DNA of 64,000 nt. Origin: Mycobacterium sp. PSTR-4-N (lineage in GTDB: Bacteria > Actinomycetota > Actinomycetes > Mycobacteriales > Mycobacteriaceae). The notes under the pieces are model-generated. The model saw nothing but the letters and a program-made list of their open reading frames with translations. It was not told the DNA's origin and did not search any database. The DNA lies in the NCBI RefSeq assembly GCF_022348085.1, contig NZ_JAKRFN010000006.1, positions 265,770-329,769 on the forward strand. Reading direction: 5' to 3'. Both the position numbers and the translations under genes were made by a program. This document shows positions 57,211 through 64,000 of the stretch, piece by piece; the first letter of the stretch is position 1, and every line of letters begins with the position of its first letter.

Positions 57211-58463
57211 TTCGGGGTGAGCACCTCGACCCCGAGATAGGGCACCAGCGCCTGGGGTACCCGCACGCTGCCGTCGGGTTGCTGGTGGTTCTCCAGAATG
57301 GCGACCAGCCAGCGTGTGGTGGCCAGCGTTCCGTTCAGCGTGGCGGCGGTCTGCGGCTTGCCGTTGTCGTCTCGGTAGCGCACCGCGAGGCGACGAGCCT
57401 GGAACGTCGTGCAGTTCGAGGTCGACGTCAGCTCGCGGTAGGTTTGCTGCGTGGGAACCCATGCCTCGCAATCGAATTTGCGGGCTGCCGAGGAGCCGAG
57501 GTCGCCCGCGGCGATGTCGATCACTCGGTACGGCACCTCGATGTGGGCGAGCATCTGGCGCTGCCAGCCCAGCAGGCGCTCGTGCTCTGCCTCGGCGTCG
57601 GCGGGCTTGCAGTAGACGAAGCCCTCGATCTTGTCGAACTGGTGCACGCGGATGATGCCGCGAGTGTCCTTGCCGTAGCTGCCCGCCTCACGCCGGAAGC
57701 ACGACGACCAGCCGGCGTATCGGCGCGGACCGTTCGACAGGTCGAGGATCTCGTCGGAGTGGTACCCCGCCAGCGGCACCTCGGACGTGCCGACGAGATA
57801 GAGGTCGTCGTCGGCGAGGTGGTACACCTCGTCGGCGTGGGCACCGAGGAACCCCGTGCCTGCCATGATCTCCGGGCGCACCAGCACCGGCGGGATCATC
57901 AGCGTGAAGCCGTTCTCGGTGGCGGTGCGCACGGCGAGCTGGAACAACGCCAGCTGCAACAGGGCGCCGTACCCGGTGAGGAAGTAGAACCGCGACCCCG
58001 ACACCTTGGCGCCGCGGTCCATGTCGATCAATCCGAGCGACTCGCCGAGATCCAGGTGATCCTTCGGGTTCTCCAGGACGGGTGGTTCGCCCACTGTGTC
58101 GAGCACCACGAAGGCGTCCTCGCCGCCCGCAGGCACGCCGTCGATGATGACATTGGCGATCGCCATGTGCGCCGCGGTGAAGGCCCGCTCGGCCTCGGCC
58201 TGAGCCGCCTCGGCGGCCCTCACCCGGTCGGCGAGTTCCTTGGCCGCCGCCAGTAGCGCGGGGCGTTCGTCGGGGGAGGCCTTCCCCACCGCCTTGCTGG
58301 CCGTTTTCTGTTCGGCGCGCAAGGTGTCCGCTTCCGAGATGGCGGCACGTCGGGCGGCATCGGCGTCGGCCAGGGCGTCGACGAGGCCGGGATCTTCCCC
58401 CCGCGCCCGCTGGGATGCCCGCACCGCGTCAGGGTTTTCTCGCAGCACTTTCAGGTCGATCAC
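57207..58463 (-). CDS. serS: Seryl-tRNA synthetase
   Basis: A 418-residue class II synthetase. The N-terminal tRNA-binding coiled coil covers about residues 10-110 ([22 protein letters not shown] start read from GTG 58463). Catalytic motif 2 is [25 protein letters not shown] and motif 3 is [15 protein letters not shown]. It charges tRNA-Ser (and tRNA-Sec where present). The start at GTG 58463 (VIDLKVLR) fits the family; longer readings are unlikely. It directly follows the Rv3819-like gene in convergent orientation, whereas M. tuberculosis has the sulfolipid genes between them. Confidence 0.97.
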   Translation of the reverse strand: MIDLKVLRENPDAVRASQRARGEDPGLVDALADADAARRAAISEADTLRAEQKTASKAVGKASPDERPALLAAAKELADRVRAAEAAQAEAERAFTAAHMAIANVIIDGVPAGGEDAFVVLDTVGEPPVLENPKDHLDLGESLGLIDMDRGAKVSGSRFYFLTGYGALLQLALFQLAVRTATENGFTLMIPPVLVRPEIMAGTGFLGAHADEVYHLADDDLYLVGTSEVPLAGYHSDEILDLSNGPRRYAGWSSCFRREAGSYGKDTRGIIRVHQFDKIEGFVYCKPADAEAEHERLLGWQRQMLAHIEVPYRVIDIAAGDLGSSAARKFDCEAWVPTQQTYRELTSTSNCTTFQARRLAVRYRDDNGKPQTAATLNGTLATTRWLVAILENHQQPDGSVRVPQALVPYLGVEVLTPN

Positions 58464-58543
58464 ATCGCGCAACCCTACGGGCCGCAGCGTCAGCCGCATA
58501 ACGTTACAGCTGCATCACTTGTCACAGCACCTGACACGCCTGC

Positions 58544-58549
58544 CACAAT
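58544..58549 (+). promoter_or_regulatory. -10 hexamer CACAAT before the septum-formation-type gene
   Basis: CACAAT ends eight bases before ATG 58558, predicting a two-base leader. A TTGTCA at 58519-58524 is a possible -35, but the 19-base spacer is long. Confidence 0.35.
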
Positions 58550-58557
58550 GGTGGGCG

Positions 58558-59958
58558 ATGTTCTCGTCGTCCTCGAACCCACCTGAGCCGCCGCCCGCCG
58601 GTCCGGAGCCGCGGTCGCCACGCTGGTGGCACAGCCTGCAGGCCGAGGGAACGCGCCGCGCCCTGCTGCTGACGGCCCTGGGTGGCCTGCTGATCGCCGG
58701 TGTCATCACCGCGCTGCCGCAGACCGATCCGGCCGGCGGCCTCACCGCGAACTCGATCTCGCTGGGCCCCCGCGGCAACGACACGTTCGACCACGCCAAG
58801 AGCGGCGATTGCCTGACCTGGCCGGAACGCACCCCCGACGCCGCCGAGGTCGTGGACTGCACTGCCGAGCACCGCTTCGAGGTGGCGGAGTCGGTCGACA
58901 TGCGCACGTTCCCGGGCAGCGAGTACGGACCCGACGCCGCGCCACCCTCGGCCGCACGCATCCAGCAGATCAGCCAGGAGCAGTGCACGGCCGCCGTCCG
59001 GCGGTACCTCGGCGCGAAGTACGACCCCAACAGCAAGTTCACGATCAGCATGCTCTGGTCCGGCGACAAGGCCTGGAAGCAGTCCGGGGAGCGGCGCATG
59101 CTCTGCGGCCTGCAGCTGCCCGGCCCGAACAACCAGCAGCTGGCCTTCACCGGCAAGGTCGCCGACATCGACCAGTCAAAGGTGTGGCCCGCCGGCACCT
59201 GCCTGGGCATCGACCCGACCACCAACCAGCCCACCGACATCCCCGTCGACTGCGCCGCCCCGCACGCGATGGAGGTCACCGGTGCGGTGAATTTGGCCGA
59301 GAAGTTCCCGGGCGCGCTGCCACCGGAAGCCGAGCAGGACACGTTCATCAAGGACACCTGCACCAAGATGACCGACGCCTACCTGTCCCCCATCCAGTTG
59401 CGGAACACCACGCTGACGCTGATCTACAGCACGGTCTCGCTGCCCAGTTGGTCGGCGGGCAGCCGGCAGGTGTCGTGCAGCATCGGCGCCACGCTGGGTA
59501 ACGGGGGCTGGTCGACACTGCTCAACAGCGCCAAGGGTCCGCTGATGATCAACGGGCAGCCGCCGGTGCCGCCGCCGGACATCCCCGAGGAGCGCCTGAA
59601 CCTGCCGCCGATCGAGGTGCCTTCGGTGCCGGACACGTCGTCGCAGTCCAGCAGCTCCAGCTCCAGCTCCAGCTCCGGTTCGGGCTCCCAGTCGTCGCAA
59701 TCGTCCGACAGCAGCCAGCAGACCCAGCACATGCCGCAGCTGGCGACGACGGCCGCACCGACGCCCACCCAGCAGGCGCCCGCGCCCGATCCGGTACCGG
59801 GGCAGGGCAACACGTTCCTGGGCGGCCCGCCACCCCCGCCGCCCGCACCCCCCGCCGACGTGGCGTTGCCGCCCGCCGAGCAGGCGCCTCCGGCCGCGCC
59901 GGCGCCGGTGGAGCCGGTACCACCCCCGGCCGCACCACTTCCGCCGCCCGGCCCCTGA
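58558..59958 (+). CDS. Membrane-anchored septum-formation-family protein with low-complexity tail (Rv3835-like)
   Basis: A 466-residue protein. A cytoplasmic Pro-rich N-terminus (about 1-32) precedes one membrane helix (about 34-54) and a periplasmic region. Two related cysteine-containing modules there follow the pattern GDCLTWP...VDCTAEHRFEV and GTCLGID...VDCAAPHAMEV. After residue 360 a poly-Ser stretch and a long Pro/Ala tail follow. The twin modules match the septum formation domain of actinobacterial proteins. Function is not established. ATG 58558 is nearly leaderless. The stop shares one base with the metalloprotease gene start. Confidence 0.82.
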   Translation: MFSSSSNPPEPPPAGPEPRSPRWWHSLQAEGTRRALLLTALGGLLIAGVITALPQTDPAGGLTANSISLGPRGNDTFDHAKSGDCLTWPERTPDAAEVVDCTAEHRFEVAESVDMRTFPGSEYGPDAAPPSAARIQQISQEQCTAAVRRYLGAKYDPNSKFTISMLWSGDKAWKQSGERRMLCGLQLPGPNNQQLAFTGKVADIDQSKVWPAGTCLGIDPTTNQPTDIPVDCAAPHAMEVTGAVNLAEKFPGALPPEAEQDTFIKDTCTKMTDAYLSPIQLRNTTLTLIYSTVSLPSWSAGSRQVSCSIGATLGNGGWSTLLNSAKGPLMINGQPPVPPPDIPEERLNLPPIEVPSVPDTSSQSSSSSSSSSSGSGSQSSQSSDSSQQTQHMPQLATTAAPTPTQQAPAPDPVPGQGNTFLGGPPPPPPAPPADVALPPAEQAPPAAPAPVEPVPPPAAPLPPPGP

Positions 59959-60308
59959 TGGCCGTGCGGATGAGTCCGCAGCGGTTCGACGAGCTGGTCG
60001 GTGACGCGCTCGACCTGCTCCCGGCCGAGCTGGCCGCGGCGATCGACAACGTGGTCATCCTGGTTGCCGACCGCAATCCCGACGAGCCCGAGTTGCTGGG
60101 GCTCTACGAGGGCGTGGCGCTCACCGAGCGCGACTCCTGGTATGCCGGTGCGCTGCCCGACACCATCACGATCTATCGCGACGCGCTGCTCGACATGTGC
60201 CACACCGACGCCGAGGTGGTCGACGAGGTCGCCATCACCGTGATCCACGAGATCGCCCACCATTTCGGCATCGACGACGAGCGTCTGCACGAACTCGGCT
60301 GGGGCTGA
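59958..60308 (+). CDS. Minimal zinc metallopeptidase-like protein (Rv3836-like)
   Basis: A 116-residue protein of the MetTI/possible zinc metallopeptidase family. The HExxH motif is H97-E98-I-A-H101 followed by HFGIDDERLHELGW, giving a third ligand candidate in the late Glu or His. There is no signal peptide, so it is cytoplasmic. ATG 59958 overlaps the previous stop (TGATG), making it co-translated with the membrane-anchored protein; a partnership between the two is plausible. The substrate is unknown. Confidence 0.88.
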   Translation: MAVRMSPQRFDELVGDALDLLPAELAAAIDNVVILVADRNPDEPELLGLYEGVALTERDSWYAGALPDTITIYRDALLDMCHTDAEVVDEVAITVIHEIAHHFGIDDERLHELGWG

Positions 60309-60364
60309 GCAGTACTCGAGCGCGGCAACCCGATCGTGTCGGCGATGAGTGCTAAGAACAGACC

Positions 60365-60577
60365 ATGAGCGAACAGTGCCGTGCCTGCGCGGCGGGTCTC
60401 GAGCACTGCCACGGTGCGCTGATCCACCACGCCTATCGGCGGGAGGAGTGCACCGAGGACGGTTGCCTCACCCCGCCCGCCGCCCACGACATGCACCTCG
60501 ATTGCGATGCGGTCGGCTGCGCGTGCGACCAGGAGGATGGCCGGGTGGCGGTGGTGTCAGCCCATCGGGTCGGCTGA
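60365..60577 (+). CDS. Small cysteine- and histidine-rich protein
   Basis: A 70-residue protein with eight cysteines and seven histidines: CRAC near the start, CHG and IHH, then CTEDGC, and finally DCDAVGCAC. Spacing suggests metal (zinc) binding. I do not know a name for it. A TAAGAA at 60353-60358 lies at leaderless distance from ATG 60365, a weak promoter candidate. Its last 21 bases overlap the end of the convergent phosphoglycerate mutase gene. The regular Cys pattern and good codon use argue for a real gene. Confidence 0.65.
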   Translation: MSEQCRACAAGLEHCHGALIHHAYRREECTEDGCLTPPAAHDMHLDCDAVGCACDQEDGRVAVVSAHRVG

Positions 60578-61255
60578 CGCCGCGGCACCGTCGCCGACGG
60601 TCGTCACCGCCGCGGCGTCCGGGCCGAACGGCGGCGTCAGCGCGCCCCACTGCAGGCAGTTCCAGCGTCCGTCTGTGACGGGCGCGAGCACCACCGTCTC
60701 GGTGTTGGCGAGGTGATGGTCGATCGCAAAGGTGCTGTCGACGCCGGCGAGCACGGCGGCCACCAGCCGGATGGCGGCGCCGTGGCTGACGACGACGATG
60801 TCGCTGTGCCAGGTGTCGTCGTCGAGGTAGCGCGTGCGCAGGTCGTCGAGCACCGGAACGTAGCGGTCGAGAACCTGATGACCTGTTTCGCCGCCCGGCA
60901 GCGCGACACCGAGCTCCCCGTCGTGCCAGCGCCGGTAGATCGCCGTGAACTCCTCGTGGGCGGCCTCGTCGCTCCGGTCTTCCAGGTCGCCGACCTGCAC
61001 CTCGTGGATGCCGTCGACCTCCGCGAGCGCGTGGGCCGCACCGAGCACCCTGCTGATCTCGCCGGCGGTCTGGACGGCGCGGGTCGCAACGGAGTGCGCG
61101 ATGAGACCGGGCTGCGCGGCCAGCGTGCTCGCGAAGCGGCGAGCCTGGTCACGGCCCAGATCGGTCAGGTGGGCGCCCGGCGGGCGGGTGTCGAGCCGCC
61201 GCGCCACGTTGCTGTGCGTCTGTCCGTGCCTCACCAGCACGAGGCGCCCGCTCAC
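60557..61255 (-). CDS. Histidine phosphatase / phosphoglycerate mutase-family protein (Rv3837c-like)
   Basis: A 232-residue enzyme of the histidine phosphatase superfamily. The phospho-acceptor is His10 in VLVRHGQTHSN, the second catalytic histidine is in VVVSHGAAIRL, and TRAVQTAGEI supplies the conserved arginine. Substrate is not evident; many such mycobacterial proteins are broad phosphatases rather than glycolytic mutases. GTG 61255 overlaps the pheA stop (GTGA), so it is translated with pheA. Its 3' end overlaps the Cys-rich small gene. Confidence 0.88.
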   Translation of the reverse strand: MSGRLVLVRHGQTHSNVARRLDTRPPGAHLTDLGRDQARRFASTLAAQPGLIAHSVATRAVQTAGEISRVLGAAHALAEVDGIHEVQVGDLEDRSDEAAHEEFTAIYRRWHDGELGVALPGGETGHQVLDRYVPVLDDLRTRYLDDDTWHSDIVVVSHGAAIRLVAAVLAGVDSTFAIDHHLANTETVVLAPVTDGRWNCLQWGALTPPFGPDAAAVTTVGDGAAASADPMG

Positions 61256-62169
61256 GTCCGGCCCTCGCGCAGTCGTGTCAGCCACGTCGTCGCCTCGTCG
61301 GTCGACGGGGGTGGGGTGCCTGCCGGCTCGCCGGTGGGCCAGGACCCCAGGTAGCGCACGTCGGCGCAGCGGCGATGGAGTGCGCGCAGCGCTTCGGCGA
61401 CCGGGGCGTCGTCGATGTGGCCGACGAAGTCGAGGAAGAACATGTAGGTGCCCAGCTCGGTGCGGGTGGGCCGGGACTCGATGCGGGTCAGGTCGATGTC
61501 GCGGATCGCGAGTTCGGTCATGGCCATCGCGAGCGAGCCCGGCACATTCGCCAGCCGGAGCACCACCGACGTCCGATCGGCCCCGGTGCGCGCCGGCGGT
61601 GCGGCGGGTGCTCCCACGAGGACGAAGCGGGTCCTGGCGTTCGGCTCGTCGACGACGTCGGTGGCCAGCGCGTCCAAGCCGTACCGCTCGGTGGCCAGCG
61701 CGGTCGTGACTGCCGCGTCGGCGCGGCAGGCGGCGACTTCGGCGGCGGCCGCCGCGTTGGAGTGGGCCGGCAGCACGCTCACGCCGGGCAGGTTGGCGGC
61801 CAGCCACCCCTTGACCTGGGCGGTAGCGATCGGGAACGCCGACACGGTGCGCACCGACGCGGCGGGGACGCCGGGTCGTACCGCGATCGTGAACGCCACG
61901 TCGAGGGTGAGTTCGGCGTAGATCTGCACCGGCGGGCCGTCGGCGAGACTGTCGAGCGTCGGCAGCACGGACCCGTCGATGGAGTTCTCGATCGGAACGC
62001 AGGCGAAGTCGGCGTCGCCGGAGCGTACGGCGGCCACCGCGGCGGATGTGCTGTCGGTGGCGACCCGGGTGACGGGGCCCGGCGCGGGAATCAGGCGGTC
62101 CGCGTCGAGGGTGCGAAGTGCCGCCTCGGTGAACGTTCCCTCAGGGCCGAGGTACGCGATGCGGGACAC
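61252..62169 (-). CDS. pheA: Prephenate dehydratase
   Basis: A 305-residue enzyme of phenylalanine synthesis. The catalytic domain runs to about residue 185, beginning RIAYLGPEGTFTEAAL and ending with the TRF motif in NARTRFVLVG. An ACT regulatory domain follows (about 200-275), with LANVPGSLAMAM and the ESRP motif in RIESRPTR that binds phenylalanine. Feedback control by aromatic amino acids is expected. The start is GTG 62169. It is divergent from the IdeR-box gene at 62276. Confidence 0.96.
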   Translation of the reverse strand: MSRIAYLGPEGTFTEAALRTLDADRLIPAPGPVTRVATDSTSAAVAAVRSGDADFACVPIENSIDGSVLPTLDSLADGPPVQIYAELTLDVAFTIAVRPGVPAASVRTVSAFPIATAQVKGWLAANLPGVSVLPAHSNAAAAAEVAACRADAAVTTALATERYGLDALATDVVDEPNARTRFVLVGAPAAPPARTGADRTSVVLRLANVPGSLAMAMTELAIRDIDLTRIESRPTRTELGTYMFFLDFVGHIDDAPVAEALRALHRRCADVRYLGSWPTGEPAGTPPPSTDEATTWLTRLREGRT

Positions 62170-62242
62170 GGGGTCAGCCTATCGGGTGGGTGCACTTGTG
62201 CTGGTCGACGGCATAAAGCCTTGCGTCGCGCCATACTTGTGT

Positions 62243-62261
62243 TTAAGTTAGCCTCACCTAA
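62243..62261. promoter_or_regulatory. IdeR iron box
   Basis: TTAAGTTAGCCTCACCTAA matches the 19-base IdeR consensus TTAGGTTAGGCTAACCTAA at 16 positions. A CATACT at 62232-62237 is a plausible -10, so the box would cover the transcription start and give repression when iron is plentiful. Rv3839, the corresponding gene, is a known IdeR-regulated gene in M. tuberculosis. Confidence 0.85.
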
Positions 62262-62275
62262 GTCAGGAGGCGACA

Positions 62276-63064
62276 GTGCAGGGACCACCACAGACACCGA
62301 TCCAGACACCGACGACCGCCGAGCGGATCCGTAGCGCCTGTGCACGCGCTACCGCGGCGATGGTCGCCACCGACGGGCTCGACCCGACACCCACCCCGGT
62401 GGTGCACCTGCTCTGCGACGGGTCGGTCGCCCTGACCGTTCCCGCCGCGAGCGCATTGGCCGCGACAGCCGCCACGTCCGGCGCCGCGGGTGTGCAGGCA
62501 GTGCTCGAGTTGACCGACTACGCGCCGCTGCCGCTGCGCGAACCGGTCCGGTCGCTGGTGTGGATACAGGGCCGGTTGTGGACCGTGCCCGACCGCGAGG
62601 TGCCCGCCCTGCTCGACCTGATCGCCGCCTCGAATCCCCACCCCGCCCTGCTGGAGGTGAACAGCGTCGAGGGCGAGGATGCGCTCATGCGTCTGGAGAT
62701 CGAGTCCGTGGTCGCGGCGGATTCCACCGGCGCGGAGGCCATCTCGGTCGCGAGCCTGCTCGGCGCACTGCCCGACCCGTTCTGTGTGATGGAATCGGCC
62801 TGGCTGCAACACCTGGACGCCGAGCACCGCGACGTCGTCGACCGATTGGCCAGCCGACTGCCCGGGGCCCTGCGCAACGGCCGTGTGCGTCCACTCGGAC
62901 TCGATCGCTACGGCGTCGCGCTGCGCGTCGAGTCGACCGACGGCGACCACGATGTCCGGCTGCCGTTCCCGCATCCCGTCGACGACGTGACCGGGCTGAG
63001 CCGGGCGATCCGGATCCTGATGGGTTGCCCGTTCCTGAACGGGCTGCGCGCCCGCCGCGTCTGA
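62276..63064 (+). CDS. Iron-regulated DUF2470 (HugZ-like) protein (Rv3839-like)
   Basis: A 262-residue protein. The N-terminal part (about 15-150) looks like a divergent split barrel, and the C-terminal DUF2470 segment (about 175-255) has LQHLDAEHRDVVDRLASRL, the pattern seen at the C-terminus of HugZ heme oxygenases. Heme handling under iron limitation is an attractive but unproven role. GTG 62276 has a strong ribosome site (GGAGG). An IdeR box lies 14 bases before the start. It is divergent from pheA. Confidence 0.82.
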   Translation: MQGPPQTPIQTPTTAERIRSACARATAAMVATDGLDPTPTPVVHLLCDGSVALTVPAASALAATAATSGAAGVQAVLELTDYAPLPLREPVRSLVWIQGRLWTVPDREVPALLDLIAASNPHPALLEVNSVEGEDALMRLEIESVVAADSTGAEAISVASLLGALPDPFCVMESAWLQHLDAEHRDVVDRLASRLPGALRNGRVRPLGLDRYGVALRVESTDGDHDVRLPFPHPVDDVTGLSRAIRILMGCPFLNGLRARRV

Positions 63065-63097
63065 CGCGCGCCTGATCGACAGGCCCCGGCACACCGC

Positions 63098-63103
63098 TAC
63101 CGT
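63098..63103 (+). promoter_or_regulatory. -10 hexamer TACCGT before the CPBP gene
   Basis: TACCGT ends seven bases before GTG 63111, predicting a leaderless or one-base leader transcript in the 46-base gap after the DUF2470 gene. Confidence 0.45.
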
Positions 63104-63110
63104 AGCTGCG

Positions 63111-63869
63111 GTGAGCGAACCGCCGACCGATGCGCAGCGTCGCGCCCTGCGCATCGAGATCGCGGTGGTCCTCGCCGTCACCTTCGGGTTGAGCGGATAC
63201 ACCGCGCTGCTGCGTCTGATCGAAGCCGTCCTGCTGGGCCTGTCGGGTCAGACAGTGGCGCTGAACCCACGCCGGTCGCCGTTCAGCCTGATCGACCTCG
63301 GTCTCAACCTCGCCGGACTGTTCCAGCTGCTGGCCTGGGGCGGCCTCGCGCTGTATCTCCTGTGGCGCGCCGGCGACGGCCCCGCACGCATCGGCCTCGC
63401 CCGATTCCGGTGGCGCACAGACTTTCTCGGCGGCGTCGGGCTGGCCCTGGTGATCGGCATACCCGGGTTGGCGCTCTACCAGCTGGCCCGTGTCCTCGGG
63501 GTCAACGCCTCGGTCGAGCCCGCCGAACTCAACGACACCTGGTGGCGCATCCCGGTGCTGCTACTGCTGTCATTCGGCAACGGGTGGGCCGAGGAGGTCG
63601 TGGTCGTCGGCTTCCTGCTGACCCGGCTGCGCCAACTGCAGGTCAACCCGTGGGTCGCGCTGGCCCTGTCGAGCCTGCTGCGCGGGGTCTACCACCTCTA
63701 TCAGGGTTTCGGAGCCGGACTCGGCAACGTCGCCATGGGAGTGGTGTTCGGATACGCGTGGCAGCGCACGGGACGGCTGTGGCCACTCATCGTCGCCCAC
63801 ACGCTGATCGACGCGGTCGCCTTCGTCGGGTACTCCTTGCTGGCGGGCCGATTGACCTGGTTGCAGTAG
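63111..63869 (+). CDS. CPBP-family intramembrane protease-like protein
   Basis: A 252-residue protein with about seven to eight helices. The CPBP (Abi) motifs are present in order: EE in NGWAEEVVVVGFL (about residues 160-172), a histidine in RGVYHLYQG (about 191-199), and H-x3-D in HTLIDAV. The arginine usual in EExxxR is replaced by valine, which may lower or change activity. Family members cleave membrane proteins or process prenylated proteins. GTG 63111 appears leaderless. Its TAG stop forms the promoter of the next gene. Confidence 0.82.
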   Translation: MSEPPTDAQRRALRIEIAVVLAVTFGLSGYTALLRLIEAVLLGLSGQTVALNPRRSPFSLIDLGLNLAGLFQLLAWGGLALYLLWRAGDGPARIGLARFRWRTDFLGGVGLALVIGIPGLALYQLARVLGVNASVEPAELNDTWWRIPVLLLLSFGNGWAEEVVVVGFLLTRLRQLQVNPWVALALSSLLRGVYHLYQGFGAGLGNVAMGVVFGYAWQRTGRLWPLIVAHTLIDAVAFVGYSLLAGRLTWLQ

Positions 63870-63872
63870 GTT
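63867..63872 (+). promoter_or_regulatory. -10 hexamer TAGGTT built on the CPBP stop codon
   Basis: TAGGTT starts with the TAG stop of the CPBP gene and ends six bases before GTG 63879, so the next transcript is predicted to begin on its start codon. Confidence 0.45.
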
Positions 63873-63878
63873 CTTGCT

Positions 63879-64000
63879 GTGACCGACGAGCGGCCGCCCG
63901 TCCCCCGGCCGGCGCCACCGCCCCCGCGACGTGGCCATCCGCCGCGGCGGGAGCCGCCGCCACAGCTCCGGCGCGATCCGCGCTACCGGCCCGCAACCCC
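63879..64000 (+). CDS. N-terminus of a proline/arginine-rich protein, cut by the window end
   Basis: From GTG 63879 the frame reads VTDERPPVPRPAPPPP and continues as a Pro/Arg-rich, disordered-looking stretch for 40 codons to the window edge. Such N-termini precede the membrane helix in mycobacterial LytR-CpsA-Psr proteins, and an LCP-like gene is plausible here by memory of gene order, but the visible part does not show it. Confidence 0.55.
   Translation, partial: MTDERPPVPRPAPPPPRRGHPPRREPPPQLRRDPRYRPAT

Noticed and set aside
58464..58557. Possible tRNA gene near serS
   Set aside because: No cloverleaf or T-loop sequence in the gap on either strand.

Overview
This window is chromosomal DNA from a high-GC mycobacterium. 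Gene content and order match the large mycolyl-arabinogalactan biosynthesis region of Mycobacterium, roughly the interval from Rv3778c to Rv3839 of M. tuberculosis. I recognised the genes from memory of protein sequences and ran no database search. The Rv3784-Rv3788 block, the genes normally next to embB (Rv3796, fadE35), the PE_PGRS gene Rv3812 and the sulfolipid block (about Rv3820c-Rv3833) are all absent. Local genes sit in some of these places, which suggests a Mycolicibacterium-type, non-tuberculosis species.

Layout. 1-5328: class V aminotransferase (partial), GT-C-like membrane protein, proteasome activator bpa, then the galactan start and export genes wzt-glfT1-wzm with overlapping ends. 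5332-8593: small redox genes (PNPOx-like, AhpD-like, MocR regulator, Ddn-like) and a small secreted protein. 8742-10184: a DUF222/HNH nuclease-like gene with a consensus SOS box over its start codon. 10194-25355: gtrA-like gene, an unknown polytopic membrane protein, dprE1, dprE2, aftA, embC, embA, embB (decaprenyl-phospho-arabinose supply and arabinan polymerisation), followed by a metallo-beta-lactamase-fold gene overlapping embB. 26146-27560: TetR repressor and DUF998 membrane protein around a paired operator. 27562-38757 (minus): fadD32, pks13, accD4 (mycolic acid condensation), then a DUF4331 protein and a receptor-type Ser/Thr kinase in the same tight run. 38920-42532 (minus): antigen 85 complex gene fbpA, mpt51, a lipoprotein, and cutinase-like culp6. 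42748-49332 (minus): glf, glfT2, PAP2 phosphatase, ubiA, aftB, each overlapping the next. 49510-57210: erp, an LGFP-repeat amidase, HAD phosphatase, two acyltransferases, a phosphotransferase, a Rieske/MBL fusion and its small partner. 57207-64000: serS, Rv3835/Rv3836-like genes, a Cys-rich small protein, phosphoglycerate mutase, pheA, an IdeR-box-controlled DUF2470 gene, a CPBP protein and the first codons of a proline-rich protein.

How they fit together. UbiA and the PAP2 protein make decaprenyl-phospho-ribose. DprE1/DprE2 epimerise it to the arabinose donor, which AftA, EmbA/B/C and AftB use. Glf makes UDP-galactofuranose for GlfT1 and GlfT2, and Wzm/Wzt export the lipid-linked galactan. 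FadD32, AccD4 and Pks13 make mycolates, which the Ag85 protein attaches to the arabinan.

Regulation visible in the sequence. Many starts are preceded by a TANNNT-like -10 hexamer only 6-9 bases upstream, indicating leaderless or nearly leaderless mRNAs. In three places the stop codon of the upstream gene is itself the first half of that hexamer. Clear operator-like sites are an SOS box (8734-8749), a tandem TetR operator (26865-26901) and an IdeR box (62243-62261). No rRNA, tRNA, CRISPR array, insertion sequence or prophage was seen, and there is no gene-free stretch longer than 300 bases.
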